Below are positions 6,400 through 14,325 of a stretch of DNA of 26,040 nucleotides, piece after piece (position 1 is the first letter of the stretch; each line of letters begins with the position of its first letter). The translations under genes were made by a program, and so were the position numbers. The notes beneath the pieces were generated by a model. It was given only the letters and a program-made list of their open reading frames with translations. It searched no databases and was not told the DNA's origin. The stretch comes from JAAZAI01 sp050942875. GTDB lineage: Bacteria; Verrucomicrobiota; Kiritimatiellia; RFP12; UBA3636. The stretch spans positions 1 through 26,040 of the forward strand of contig JBMNOD010000050.1 of the NCBI GenBank assembly GCA_050942875.1, read 5' to 3'.

Positions 6400-9300
6400 A
6401 TGAAACACCTGAATACGTCGCGCATTGTTGTGGCGCTCGTTGCCGCAATTTCGCTTACCTTCGTCCCGGCGGACGCTGGGGCTCTTGAATCCTCTGATTT
6501 TACGCACCGCATGTCGGTGACATTCTCTGGGTATGCGGGAAGCACCACCCTCGATGATTTTCCTGCACTCGTCAAGCTCTCCACGGAGATCGCCGGCTTC
6601 ACTTACGACTCGTTCATGCCAGATGGAACCGACTTGCGGTTTGCCGACGCCGATGGCAACGAGCTTGACTATGAAATCGACAATTGGAACACCAATGGCG
6701 TTTCGACCATCTGGGTGCGTGTGCCGTCCTTCGATGCCACGTCGCAAATTTGGGCGTACTGGGGAGGAACGTTCACCGATCATGCCGATTCCGTGACGAA
6801 CGGCGCCGTGTGGGCGCCGAGCGCGCACGTGGGCGTATGGCACTTCAACGATCTTGTCAATGGCGTCGCGTTTGACTCCACGACCAACAAGCTTGACGCC
6901 ACGGCAAACGCGCCGGACGTTTCCGCGGTTCGCACCGATGGCATGATCGGCAACTGCGTGCTCAACAGCAACAGTTCGACTGCCGCGGATGGCACGGGCT
7001 TTCTCACCCGCAATTACAACGACCTGGCCGTCGGCTCGACCTTCACCATTTCGGGGTGGTTCCGCCACCGCCAAGTGGTCTCCGCAGGCACCTTCGAGCG
7101 CGTGATCACGCGTAAGGAAAGCAGTTCAGGCACCGAAGGGTTCCACACAGAACTCAATCCTGATTTCAATGAACTCTCTGCAAGCGGGAGAACCAAAACA
7201 TCAACCGTCAAGGGAAAAACGCCCAATCTTGGTTTGGGACAATGGTGTCACATTGTCTTTGGATTCAACGGTTCGACGGCTCAGATTTTTACCAATGGCG
7301 CCGCCTCGGCGAGCGGCAGCATTGATCCCGCCACAGACAACGGCCTTCCGCTGGCGTTTGGCAACGATTCGGATGCGAACACGCATACGTTCAAGGGTTC
7401 GTTCGACGAGTTCCGGTTCCGCGATGCTGTTTCCACTCCGGACTGGATCCAGGCGGAGCATGATGCTGTCGTCAATGTCGGGTTTGCGTCGTTCGGTCCC
7501 ATTGAACCTGCGCAGGTCGACATCCCGCTCTTGGCACCTTCGTCCGTCAATTCGGTTGACTTTCATTCGGCGTCGTTCTCTTACACGTTGATGCGGCTTG
7601 GCTCCAGCAATCCGGACGTCACCATCGTCTACGGCACGGTGCCTGGCGTCTATACGCACACGAACCTCGTTGCCGCCGGTGTTGCCGAAACGGGTGCGTT
7701 CTCCTACACCCTGTCTGGCCTTGCCTGCGTCACGACTTACTATGCAAAGTTCATTGCCGCGAACGCGTCGGGAACGATGGAGGACGGTGAACTGACGTTC
7801 ACGACGCCCGGCGAGCCGCTGATGGGTCCCGCGACGATGGCCGCATCGGGCACCACGCTCAGCATCTCGGGTTCGATTACAAACATCGGCATCGCCAGTG
7901 CCACGGTGGAGCTGTGGTTTGGCACCGATACGAATGCGCTTGTGAAAATCGACGAGTGGCCTTCGCTTTCCGCGCCCCAGACGTTCTCCAAGACGCGTTT
8001 GAACCAGCCATTCAACACGTATTACTGCGCCTTCCGTGCCTACAACGTGTATGGCGGCGTCACCAATGAGACGTGGACGGCGGCTGCCGCGGCCACAATC
8101 TTTGGCGATGTGACGTGGATGGGCACAGCCGGCGACAACAGTTGGAACAATCCGCAGAACTGGAACCCCATGAGTGTTCCCGCTTTCATGGACACTGCTG
8201 TTTTCACCGATTCCGGCATCGGCACGGACACGGTCATCGCGCTCAACGCCGACCAACATGTCCGCAAAATCATCATCGAGACGGCCAAAGCCTTCTCCAT
8301 TGGCCATACCAACGACATCGACGCCGGCTACTCTCTTACGGTCACCGACCTTGACCGTCGGGACGTCGAGGGCGAGGAAGGAATGCATGATTTCCGAGCG
8401 CCTGTGAACCTTGCCCCCGATGCCACCGGCAATGTGACGTGGACGATCAACGGCGATTCACGCGTGCGCATGAACGCCGTGCTCGACTCCGTGGCCGATG
8501 CGACATTCGTCAAGATGGGTGACGGCACGTTTTCCATGTACTTTAGATCGCCACGCTACACGGGACCTTGGAATATTGTCGAAGGGACGATGGACATATC
8601 GTATTCATCGTATATCGCGAACTACCTTGACGGCACGGCAAGGGGGGCCTTCACAATTGGAGGGACAGAGGTTCCCGCCGCTCTCAACATCGCGAACAAT
8701 GGCATTTATAAAAACTCCACTGTTGTCGTTCTGACCAATGGCACTTTCACGCAACAAACCAGCAATTGACGAATGGGCGCGTTTACAGCGTTAGCGTAAA
8801 AGAAGGCGGCAAGGCCACGATCAACAACTCGTTGTTCTTCTGTTACTTCGCCCATCTCACGGGCGGCGTCATAGATGGCCCTGCCTCTGCAAACTTCTAC
8901 AATGGTGGATACAACCAAGGCATCCGCACCTACAGCAGCCCCAACACCGCCTATTACAACATCGGCATGACATTCGCGAAGTACTACGATGCTTATGTCG
9001 TCGTCCAGGATGGCCCGCCCGCCATCGACCTCGACATGACGCTGGGGACGCTTAGGAATTCGGCCAAGCGGTTGCTGAAGCAGGGCGTCGGCACCGTTGT
9101 GTTCGGCAATGGCTCGTCGCATTTCAACAACGAAGGCATCGACAAGGTCGGATTTGTAATCGAAGACGGACGCGCCATCTTCAACAATGCCACGGGTTCC
9201 GGCGCCGGCAAAAACAGGATGCAGGTCAACGGCGGCGCGACGATCGGCGGCACGGGCTTCCTCGGTGGCGACAGCGCCTACACCAACTTCAATGTGCTTG

Positions 9301-9710
9301 TGAAGGGGAGTTCTGTGGACAGCCTCGCCTCGGTCGAGCCGGGCTCGGTCGATCCTGTTTCCGGGGAGAGCCTCATTGGCACGCTGACCGTCGGCGGCAT
9401 CACGAACATGAACTGCGTCACATTCGGCGACCACAGCCGCCTCAATCTGCAAATCGGCCTGGACGGCGAAGCCGACCAGCTCATGGTGCATGGCACGCTT
9501 GATCTTTCGTCCGAGTTGGATGGACTGTCGCTGACGATCGACCCGGATGCAAAGGCGGGGACTTACGTGCTTGTCGAGGCGACGGAAGGCATCGTCGGCA
9601 CGTTTGACGTGCTGCCTGAGGACTTCTTCAAACCGGCCCTTCTTAAATACACGGCCACCACAATTGAATACACAGTCCCGCAGATGGGGACGCTGTTCCT
9701 GTTCAAGTAG
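6400..9710 (+). pseudogene. Secreted DUF2341/LamG surface protein, interrupted by a frameshift near 8766
   Basis: The gene starts at ATG 6400 with an AAAGAAAGG ribosome-binding site nine bases upstream. A signal peptide is clear: KHLNTSR, a hydrophobic core, then VPADAGA. Residues about 35-125 match the DUF2341 pattern (FPALVKL, DGTDLRFADADG, IWVRVPS, IWAYWG). About 143-365 is a LamG/concanavalin-like domain (HVGVWHFND, FTISGWFRH, GSFDEFRFRD). Two fibronectin-III-like segments follow, then DNSWNNPQNW and a beta-strand tail like autotransporter-associated repeats. The frame stops at 8767-8769, but the next frame continues the same beta-rich sequence at once (8766-9710). Adding one T at AATTGACG gives TSNLTNGRVY with no break, about 1,104 residues in all. 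A natural mutation, a phase-variable site or an assembly error could explain this. No membrane anchor is visible at the C-terminus. Confidence 0.8.
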
Positions 9711-9717
9711 TTTGCTT

Positions 9718-9747
9718 CCTCGCGCCATGTTGAAACGTGGCGCGAGG
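9718..9747 (+). terminator. Hairpin after the LamG gene, possible terminator
   Basis: CCTCGCGCCATGTT (9718-9731) pairs with AACGTGGCGCGAGG (9734-9747) apart from one T-G wobble, with the innermost bases forming the loop. It begins eight bases after the LamG stop. No T-tract follows, so it may stabilise the 3' end or act with Rho rather than as an intrinsic terminator. Confidence 0.45.
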
Positions 9748-9974
9748 GCGGTCGAAGGGCTGCTGTCGCGCCGGCATGCAGCGACACGGCTCCACGGCGG
9801 GCGAACAAAAAGCCATTCCAGGATCTTCCTGCATGAAGGCGTTTTTGGGGTCTGTCCCCTGGTTTTGAGGTCGGGGCAGATCCGGACGCCGCTAAAGGGC
9901 TGTCTGGCAGGATTCGCAGGGGGCGGCGATGTGCGGGCGACACCCGTCCGTGCCAAATGCTGAAAAGGCAAAGA

Positions 9975-10031
9975 TTGTCCCAGCTTACAAAAGGGACAAA
10001 CTGTCGTGGCCGGTGCGACTATTTGTCCCTT
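9975..10031 (+). promoter_or_regulatory. Three TTGTCCC boxes, likely activator sites
   Basis: TTGTCCC occurs at 9975-9981, its complement GGGACAA at 9993-9999 and TTGTCCC again at 10023-10029. The second and third form a perfect 10-bp inverted repeat, AAGGGACAAA (9991-10000) and TTTGTCCCTT (10022-10031). The centres of the two inverted pairs lie at about -121 and -97 from the predicted sigma-54 start, the usual distance for sites bound by enhancer-binding proteins. The cognate regulator is not in the window. Confidence 0.65.
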
Positions 10032-10080
10032 CACTGTGTAAAAGGAGCCTTGGAACATGTGTTTTTGCTTGTTTTCGGCG

Positions 10081-10097
10081 TTGGCACAGGCGTTGCT
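10081..10097 (+). promoter_or_regulatory. Sigma-54 (RpoN) -24/-12 promoter for the Hsp20 genes
   Basis: TTGGCAC at 10081-10087 and TTGCT at 10093-10097 match the consensus YTGGCACG-N4-TTGCW except that A replaces the G after CAC. The invariant GG (10083-10084) and GC (10095-10096) are exactly 12 bases apart. Transcription would start near 10108. Together with the upstream inverted boxes this is a strong case for activator-dependent control. Confidence 0.75.
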
Positions 10098-10107
10098 ATT
10101 TAATAGG

Positions 10108-10128
10108 CGCCTCCCCCAACTGGAGGCG
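10108..10128 (+). promoter_or_regulatory. 5' leader hairpin at the predicted transcript start
   Basis: CGCCTCC (10108-10114) pairs perfectly with GGAGGCG (10122-10128) around a seven-base loop. It would sit at the very 5' end of the Hsp20 mRNA, just before the AGGAAGAAAG ribosome-binding site. A role in mRNA stability or temperature-dependent folding is possible but not shown. Confidence 0.4.
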
Positions 10129-10143
10129 AAAGGAAGAAAGACA

Positions 10144-10554
10144 ATGACTGCACAGAAATTCTACAACTTGAGCCCCTGGAACATCCTCAACGACATGATC
10201 AGCTATTATGATCGCCCGTTTGGCGGATTGTTCAGAACCCTTGCAAACCGTGTCGAAGGCCGATTCCCTCCCGTCAACTGCTACGTTGGCGACAAGGCGG
10301 TCGTCCTGGACATCGAAATGCCGGGCAAACGCCCCGGCGACGTGGACATCAGCCTGGAGCCCCAGGCCGTCGTCATCGAAGGCAAGGTCGAAGACGGCGC
10401 CGAGAAGCAGACCTTCAAGCGTCGCTTCGAGCTGGAGTTCCCCGTCGACAACAAGAAGACGAAGGCCACCTTTAAAAACGGCATCCTCCGCATCGAGCTG
10501 CCCAAGGCCGCCCAAGCCGTTCCCAAGCGCATCGAAATCGCCTGCGAAGACTAA
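10144..10554 (+). CDS. Hsp20/alpha-crystallin family small heat-shock protein (first of two)
   Basis: 136 residues, starting at the ATG at 10144 behind AGGAAGAAAG. An open frame reaches back to 10057 but crosses the promoter and leader hairpin, so it is rejected. Residues about 38-130 form the alpha-crystallin beta-sandwich: VNCYVGDKAVVLDIEMPG, DISLEPQAVVIEGK, FKRRFELEFPVD and the hallmark FKNGILRIELPK. The C-terminus has IEI, the I-x-I type motif that docks between subunits in oligomers. The family are ATP-independent cytoplasmic holdases that bind unfolding proteins. The second Hsp20 gene follows after 43 bases and is probably on the same transcript. Confidence 0.93.
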   Translation: MTAQKFYNLSPWNILNDMISYYDRPFGGLFRTLANRVEGRFPPVNCYVGDKAVVLDIEMPGKRPGDVDISLEPQAVVIEGKVEDGAEKQTFKRRFELEFPVDNKKTKATFKNGILRIELPKAAQAVPKRIEIACED

Positions 10555-10597
10555 AGGAACGACCATCTGACAACATGCAAGCAAACAGGAGACCGCC

Positions 10598-10975
10598 ATG
10601 AACAAGGAAATCACTGAAACCAAGAAAACCCCCTGCGTCCAATACTCAACCACGACACCCTCGGTGTTTGTCAACGAAACCAAGGAAGGCTACGAAATCA
10701 CGTTCGAGATTCCCGGAGTCGGGAAGGACGACGTCACGCTCAACATCGAGAACCGCACCTTGACGCTGACAACGGGCAACAGCCACTGCCCGCCCGAGGG
10801 CTTGACCTGCGTCTCGCGCGAGTTCCCCGTCTACAACTACGCCGTGTCCCTGGATCTTCCGGAGCACGCCGACACGGGCGCGATCAAGGCCACGGTCGCC
10901 AACGGAATCCTCACCGCGAAACTCTCCAAGCGGGCCGAGCTGCAGCCTCGCAAGATCGAGGTCTCGGCTGAGTAG
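10598..10975 (+). CDS. Hsp20/alpha-crystallin family small heat-shock protein (second of two)
   Basis: 125 residues, with a GGAGA ribosome-binding site upstream of ATG 10598. The alpha-crystallin domain covers about residues 22-115: VFVNETKEGYEITFEIPGV, VTLNIENRTLTLTTG, SREFPVYNYAVSLDLPE and ANGILTAKLSK in place of the usual NGVL-L-LPK. The C-terminal IEV stands in for the I-x-I motif. It differs clearly from the first copy, so the pair is an old duplication or two recruited lineages; paired, divergent Hsp20 proteins often form mixed oligomers. Only 12 bases separate its stop from the convergent pseudouridine synthase, and no terminator is visible between them. Confidence 0.92.
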   Translation: MNKEITETKKTPCVQYSTTTPSVFVNETKEGYEITFEIPGVGKDDVTLNIENRTLTLTTGNSHCPPEGLTCVSREFPVYNYAVSLDLPEHADTGAIKATVANGILTAKLSKRAELQPRKIEVSAE

Positions 10976-10987
10976 CCGGGCAAAACA

Positions 10988-11917
10988 TCAACCCTCAAGT
11001 CGAAGCGCCTCCAGCATCGCCGTGAAATCCACGGGCGGGGGCGCTTCAAATTTCATTTCTCGTCCGCTCGACGGATGCGGGAAGGCCAGCCGCCAGGCAT
11101 GAAGCATCTGACGCGACGGCGGTCGCGGCAGCGCCGCGTCCCGCTTGCGGGATCCATACGTCGCATCGCCGACAATCGGACAGCCAATGTGGTGCATGTG
11201 GACGCGGATTTGATGCGTGCGCCCCGTCTCGATCTCGACATGCAGAAGCGACGTCGTCCGGAAGGTCTCCGCCACGGCATACGTCGTCACCGCCCGTCGT
11301 CCCTCCTCGTACCGCACCGCCATGCGGTGGCGTTTTGTCGGATGACGGCCCATGAGCGTCTCCAGCCGGCCTTCTGATGGCTCTGGAACGCCATGCACGA
11401 TCGCCAGATACGTCTTGTGAACGAGGCCCGCGCGGAACGCGTCTCCGAGCGCGGTCATTGCGGCGTCTGTTTTCGCGACAACCATCACCCCCGACGTGTC
11501 CTGATCGAGTCGATGCACAATGCCGGGGCGTTGCTCGTCGCCGACGGTCTTCAACTCCGGGCAGTGCGCCAGCAGCGCATTGACGAGCGTGCCGTTGGCG
11601 TGCCCCGCCGCCGGATGCACGACGAGATCCGGCGGCTTCGAGAGCACGATGATCGCCTCGTCCTCGAAAAGAATGTCGAGCGGCATCGCCTGCGGCACGG
11701 GCTCCGTCGTTTCGGCGGACGGCAGCGTCACGCAGTAGACTTCGCCTTCTCTCACGCCTTGCGACGTCGTTCGCACGATCATGCCCTCGCAAGAAACACG
11801 ACCTGTCTTGATCAAGGACTTGATCCGGGAACGCGACAGATCCGACACGGAGGCCAGCCATACATCAATGCGCATCGCACCAGTGCTGATCGGTTGAACC
11901 GTGAAGACCTGTTTCAT
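10988..11917 (-). CDS. RluA/RluD-family 23S rRNA pseudouridine synthase
   Basis: 309 residues, converting specific uridines in rRNA to pseudouridine. An S4-type RNA-binding domain occupies about residues 16-65 (RIDVWLASVSDLSRSRIKSLIKTGRV). The catalytic domain has the RluA-class motif HRLDQDTSG at about 135-143, with the catalytic Asp at 138. The later GRTHQIRVHMHHIGCPIVGD is also typical. S4 plus catalytic domain and this length suit RluD, the enzyme acting on the helix 69 loop, but RluC cannot be excluded. The gene starts 23 bases downstream of tRNA-Glu on the same strand and may be transcribed from the tRNA promoter. Confidence 0.92.
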   Translation of the reverse strand: MKQVFTVQPISTGAMRIDVWLASVSDLSRSRIKSLIKTGRVSCEGMIVRTTSQGVREGEVYCVTLPSAETTEPVPQAMPLDILFEDEAIIVLSKPPDLVVHPAAGHANGTLVNALLAHCPELKTVGDEQRPGIVHRLDQDTSGVMVVAKTDAAMTALGDAFRAGLVHKTYLAIVHGVPEPSEGRLETLMGRHPTKRHRMAVRYEEGRRAVTTYAVAETFRTTSLLHVEIETGRTHQIRVHMHHIGCPIVGDATYGSRKRDAALPRPPSRQMLHAWRLAFPHPSSGREMKFEAPPPVDFTAMLEALRLEG

Positions 11918-11940
11918 GGCGATGAAGCTTTGGCCGAAAA

Positions 11941-12015
11941 TGGCACCCCCACGGGGAATCGAACCCCGCTTTCCAGGATGAGAACCTGATGTCCTAGCCG
12001 ATAGACGATGGGGGC
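11941..12015 (-). tRNA. tRNA-Glu (anticodon CTC)
   Basis: The minus strand folds into a full cloverleaf. A seven-pair acceptor starts at G1 = 12015 with a G-T wobble at the first pair. The anticodon loop TTCTCAT sits between CAGG and CCTG, the TTCGATT loop lies in the T arm, the discriminator is G and CCA is encoded (ends at 11941). The GGACATCAGGTTCTCATCCTGG segment layout is that of bacterial tRNA-Glu. With anticodon CTC it reads GAG codons. Confidence 0.93.
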
Positions 12016-12028
12016 TAAAACAGAGACG

Positions 12029-12057
12029 AGGATATCATACCCCCGAAACGGTGTCAA
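12029..12057 (-). promoter_or_regulatory. Promoter of tRNA-Glu
   Basis: On the minus strand a perfect TTGACA (12057-12052) is followed after exactly 17 bp by TATCCT (12034-12029). The predicted start near 12022 leaves only about seven bases before the tRNA. It probably also supplies transcription to the pseudouridine synthase gene downstream. Confidence 0.65.
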
Positions 12058-12070
12058 CTTTGATCTGCCC

Positions 12071-12099
12071 TTGACAAAGACGCGATGCTTTGCGATGCT
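12071..12099 (+). promoter_or_regulatory. Possible hflX promoter
   Basis: A perfect TTGACA at 12071-12076 faces away from the tRNA-Glu promoter. The best -10 at 17 bp is GATGCT (12094-12099), which is poor. GCGATGCTT is directly repeated here (12082-12090 and 12092-12100). If used, the transcript would start at or beside the ATG at 12107 and be essentially leaderless. Confidence 0.3.
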
Positions 12100-12106
12100 T
12101 CATGTC

Positions 12107-13279
12107 ATGAAGTTTCACGACACGTACAAGGTTGAACGCGCGATTCTCGTTCAGGTTGTTTGCTTCGGGGAGAGCGCGCTGCAGGCGGCCGACTCCTTGC
12201 TGGAGCTTGGCCGCCTTGCGGAGACCGCCGGCTTTGAAGTCGTGGGCGAGCTTGTCCAGAACCGGATCAAGCCCGACGGCGGCACGATGATCGGCTCTGG
12301 AAAGGTCGACGAGCTCCGTGCCATCGCCGAGCATGCCGAAGCCGACACGGTGCTCGTGGACAACGAGCTCAACGCCATCCAGGCCTTCAACCTCGGCAAG
12401 GCGCTGGACGCCCGGGTCATCGACCGCACGGAGCTGATCCTCGAGATCTTCGCCCGTCGCGCGCGTTCGGCCGAAGCCAAGTTGCAGGTCGATCTCGCGC
12501 GTCTCCAGTTCCAGCTCCAGCGCATCCCGGTCACCGAATCCCAGCAGCGCTTCAAGGGCAAGGCCAACGTCCGCGGCCCCGGCGAAAGCCACCTGCGGCT
12601 CCGCAACGAACCGCTGAGGCGGCGCATCAACGAGCTGAAGCGAAAGCTCGCGGCCATCCAGCGACGCCAGGACTTGCGTGGCGCCGAGCGGCGCGAATGG
12701 CCTGTCGTCTCCCTTGTCGGCTACACCAACGCCGGGAAGTCCACATTGCTCAACGCGCTTGCCGGCGCCGAGGCCTACGTGGACGACCGGCTCTTCGCCA
12801 CCTTGGACACGAAGACGCGCAAGCTTTGGTTGTCGCCATCGCATCAAGTTCTCCTTTCCGACACCGTCGGCTTCATCCGCAACCTCCCGCATGGCCTTGT
12901 GGCCAGTTTCAAGTCCACGCTCGACATGGCCGCCCGGGCCGACTTGCTGCTCGTGGTGGTCGATGCCTCCTACTCGCAGGTCCAGGACCACATCGCCGTC
13001 TGCCGGAGCACGCTCGAGGCGATCGGCGCCCGGAATGTGCCGCATTTGCTCGTGTTGAACAAGTGCGATGGCGGCGCCGACGATCCGGCGTGGCTGCGTC
13101 TCACGGGGCCTTATCCTGATGCGATCGCCGTCTCCGCCCGGACGGGGTGGGGGCTTGACACGCTCAAGGAGCGGATCGTCGCCGAGCTTCGTCAATCCTG
13201 TCCGCTCTGGAACCTGCCCGTCGCGCATTCGCGGAATCGGGTTCGCGGTCAACGCGAACCGGCGCTTGAGCAAGCCTGA
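12107..13279 (+). CDS. hflX: GTPase HflX
   Basis: 390 residues from ATG 12107; an in-frame ATG at 12095 is an alternative. The frame opens as far back as 12008, but that part overlaps the tRNA-Glu gene. HflX binds the 50S ribosome and splits stalled ribosomes, notably after heat stress. The N-terminal domain carries GGTMIGSGKVDEL, then a helical linker and GPGES. The G domain shows G1 GYTNAGKST (about 205-213), G3 DTVGF (about 252-256) and G4 NKCD. The usual LETDRR after GPGET is altered to LRLRNEPLRRR, an unusual variant in the domain linker. There is no close neighbour on the same strand. Confidence 0.94.
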   Translation: MKFHDTYKVERAILVQVVCFGESALQAADSLLELGRLAETAGFEVVGELVQNRIKPDGGTMIGSGKVDELRAIAEHAEADTVLVDNELNAIQAFNLGKALDARVIDRTELILEIFARRARSAEAKLQVDLARLQFQLQRIPVTESQQRFKGKANVRGPGESHLRLRNEPLRRRINELKRKLAAIQRRQDLRGAERREWPVVSLVGYTNAGKSTLLNALAGAEAYVDDRLFATLDTKTRKLWLSPSHQVLLSDTVGFIRNLPHGLVASFKSTLDMAARADLLLVVVDASYSQVQDHIAVCRSTLEAIGARNVPHLLVLNKCDGGADDPAWLRLTGPYPDAIAVSARTGWGLDTLKERIVAELRQSCPLWNLPVAHSRNRVRGQREPALEQA

Positions 13280-13324
13280 AAGATTGGCCGGGACGGCGTC
13301 GCCCTGCCTCGGAGGCGCGCCGCG

Positions 13325-13403
13325 CTGGGGCGCGGGCGGATGGGCGCAGGTGGCGAAACGCGGCGGGGACGCCGCGTCCACTGCGCCGCGCTGGGGCGCG
13401 GGC
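13325..13403 (+). repeat. GC-rich dispersed repeat (module beta), one full and one partial copy
   Basis: A full unit at 13325-13380 runs from CTGGGGCGCGGGCG through GCGCAGGTGGCGAAACG to the hairpin ACGCGGCG-GGGA-CGCCGCGT. A shorter copy of the first part restarts at 13391. A near-identical unit lies at 22875-22928. This fills the 153-bp gap between the convergent hflX and rmlD genes, where no gene is seen. Confidence 0.6.
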
Positions 13404-13432
13404 CAAGTGAGAGTCACGCAGACGATGGCGGA

Positions 13433-14314
13433 TTAGCCAAGCTCGGCGATGAGGGCGTCGCGGTGGGTGGCGACGTAGATGGACAGGGCGGTGCGCCAGT
13501 CGTCCATGACGCAGAGGCCGAGGTTGGCGAGCGCGGCGTTTTCGAGGATCGAGTTGGCGGGGCGCTTCGCCGGGGTCGGGTACTCGGCGGTGGTGCAGGG
13601 GAGGATGGCGTGGGGCACGGCCATCAGTCGGAGGAACTCCGAGGCGAATCCGTGCCAGGTGGTGTGGCCGCTTGCGACGGCGTGGAAGAGCCCTTCGGGC
13701 GGCGCGGGCTGTTCGAGGAGGGTCTTGATCTGGCGGGCGAGGCGGGCCGACCACGTGGGGCAGCCGAATTGGTCGGCCACGACGCGGAGCGGCTTGTCGG
13801 GGTTGGCGAGGGCGAGGCGGAGCATCGTCTTGGGGAAGTTCCTCCCGTGCGCGCCGTAGAGCCAGGCCGTGCGCAGGATGGCATGGCGGCATCCGGCGGC
13901 GGCGATGGCCTGTTCGCCTTCGAGCTTGGTCCGTCCGTACACGGTCGCGGGGCCTGTGGCGTCGGTTTCGAGCCAGGGCCGCGGCGGTTCGCGCCGGCCG
14001 TCGAAGACGTAGTCCGTGGAAATGTGCACGAGATAGGCGCCGGATGCGCGGCATGCCTCGGCGAGGATGCGCGGACCGTCCGCGTTGATGGCGCGGCAGC
14101 GCTCGACGTCGGATTCCGCCTGGTCCACGGCGGTGTAGGCGGCGCAGTTGACGACGACGTCGGGGCGGAAGTCCGCCAGACGGGACTGGACGGACTCCGC
14201 GGAGGTGATGTCGATGTCCGGGATGTCGAGCCCGCGAAGCTCGTGCCTGGCGAGCGTTGACATGCAATCGCGGCCGAGCTGGCCTCGGCATCCGGCGATG
14301 AGGATTCGCGACAT
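13433..14314 (-). CDS. rfbD: dTDP-4-dehydrorhamnose reductase (RmlD/RfbD)
   Basis: 293 residues; a short-chain-dehydrogenase-like enzyme that uses NAD(P)H to make dTDP-L-rhamnose in the last step of the Rml pathway. The Rossmann glycine motif GCRGQLG is at about 8-14, NCAAYTAVDQAE at about 56-67, STDYVFDG at about 99-106, and the catalytic YxxxK (Y126, K130) in VYGRTKLEGE. The length is normal for the family. It is the last gene of a three-gene operon, 11 bases after an isomerase/epimerase. rmlA, rmlB and rmlC are not in the window, so its place here is unusual and it could act on a related nucleotide sugar. Confidence 0.9.
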   Translation of the reverse strand: MSRILIAGCRGQLGRDCMSTLARHELRGLDIPDIDITSAESVQSRLADFRPDVVVNCAAYTAVDQAESDVERCRAINADGPRILAEACRASGAYLVHISTDYVFDGRREPPRPWLETDATGPATVYGRTKLEGEQAIAAAGCRHAILRTAWLYGAHGRNFPKTMLRLALANPDKPLRVVADQFGCPTWSARLARQIKTLLEQPAPPEGLFHAVASGHTTWHGFASEFLRLMAVPHAILPCTTAEYPTPAKRPANSILENAALANLGLCVMDDWRTALSIYVATHRDALIAELG

Positions 14315-14325
14315 GGGGTCGATCC

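Larger units (their letters stand above)
9711..10143. other. Regulatory region upstream of the Hsp20 pair, 433 bp
   Basis: No credible gene is present. From left to right it holds a hairpin just after the LamG stop (9718-9747), an imperfect G/C inverted repeat around 9845-9885 (GGGGTCTGTCCCC-like), three TTGTCCC/GGGACAA boxes (9975-10031), a sigma-54-type promoter (10081-10097) and a leader hairpin (10108-10128). Confidence 0.65.

Noticed and set aside
8766..9710. A separate gene starting at TTG 8766
   Set aside because: There is no ribosome-binding site or signal peptide, and the sequence continues the beta-rich tail of the preceding frame; it is better read as the second half of a frameshifted gene.
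9840..9890. Possible REP-type element around the GGGGTCTGTCCCC motif
   Set aside because: The inverted match to the following GGGGCAGATCC is imperfect, and no second copy was seen in the window.
10057..10143. N-terminal extension of the first Hsp20
   Set aside because: It would cross the sigma-54 promoter and leader hairpin, and ATG 10144 has a good ribosome-binding site.
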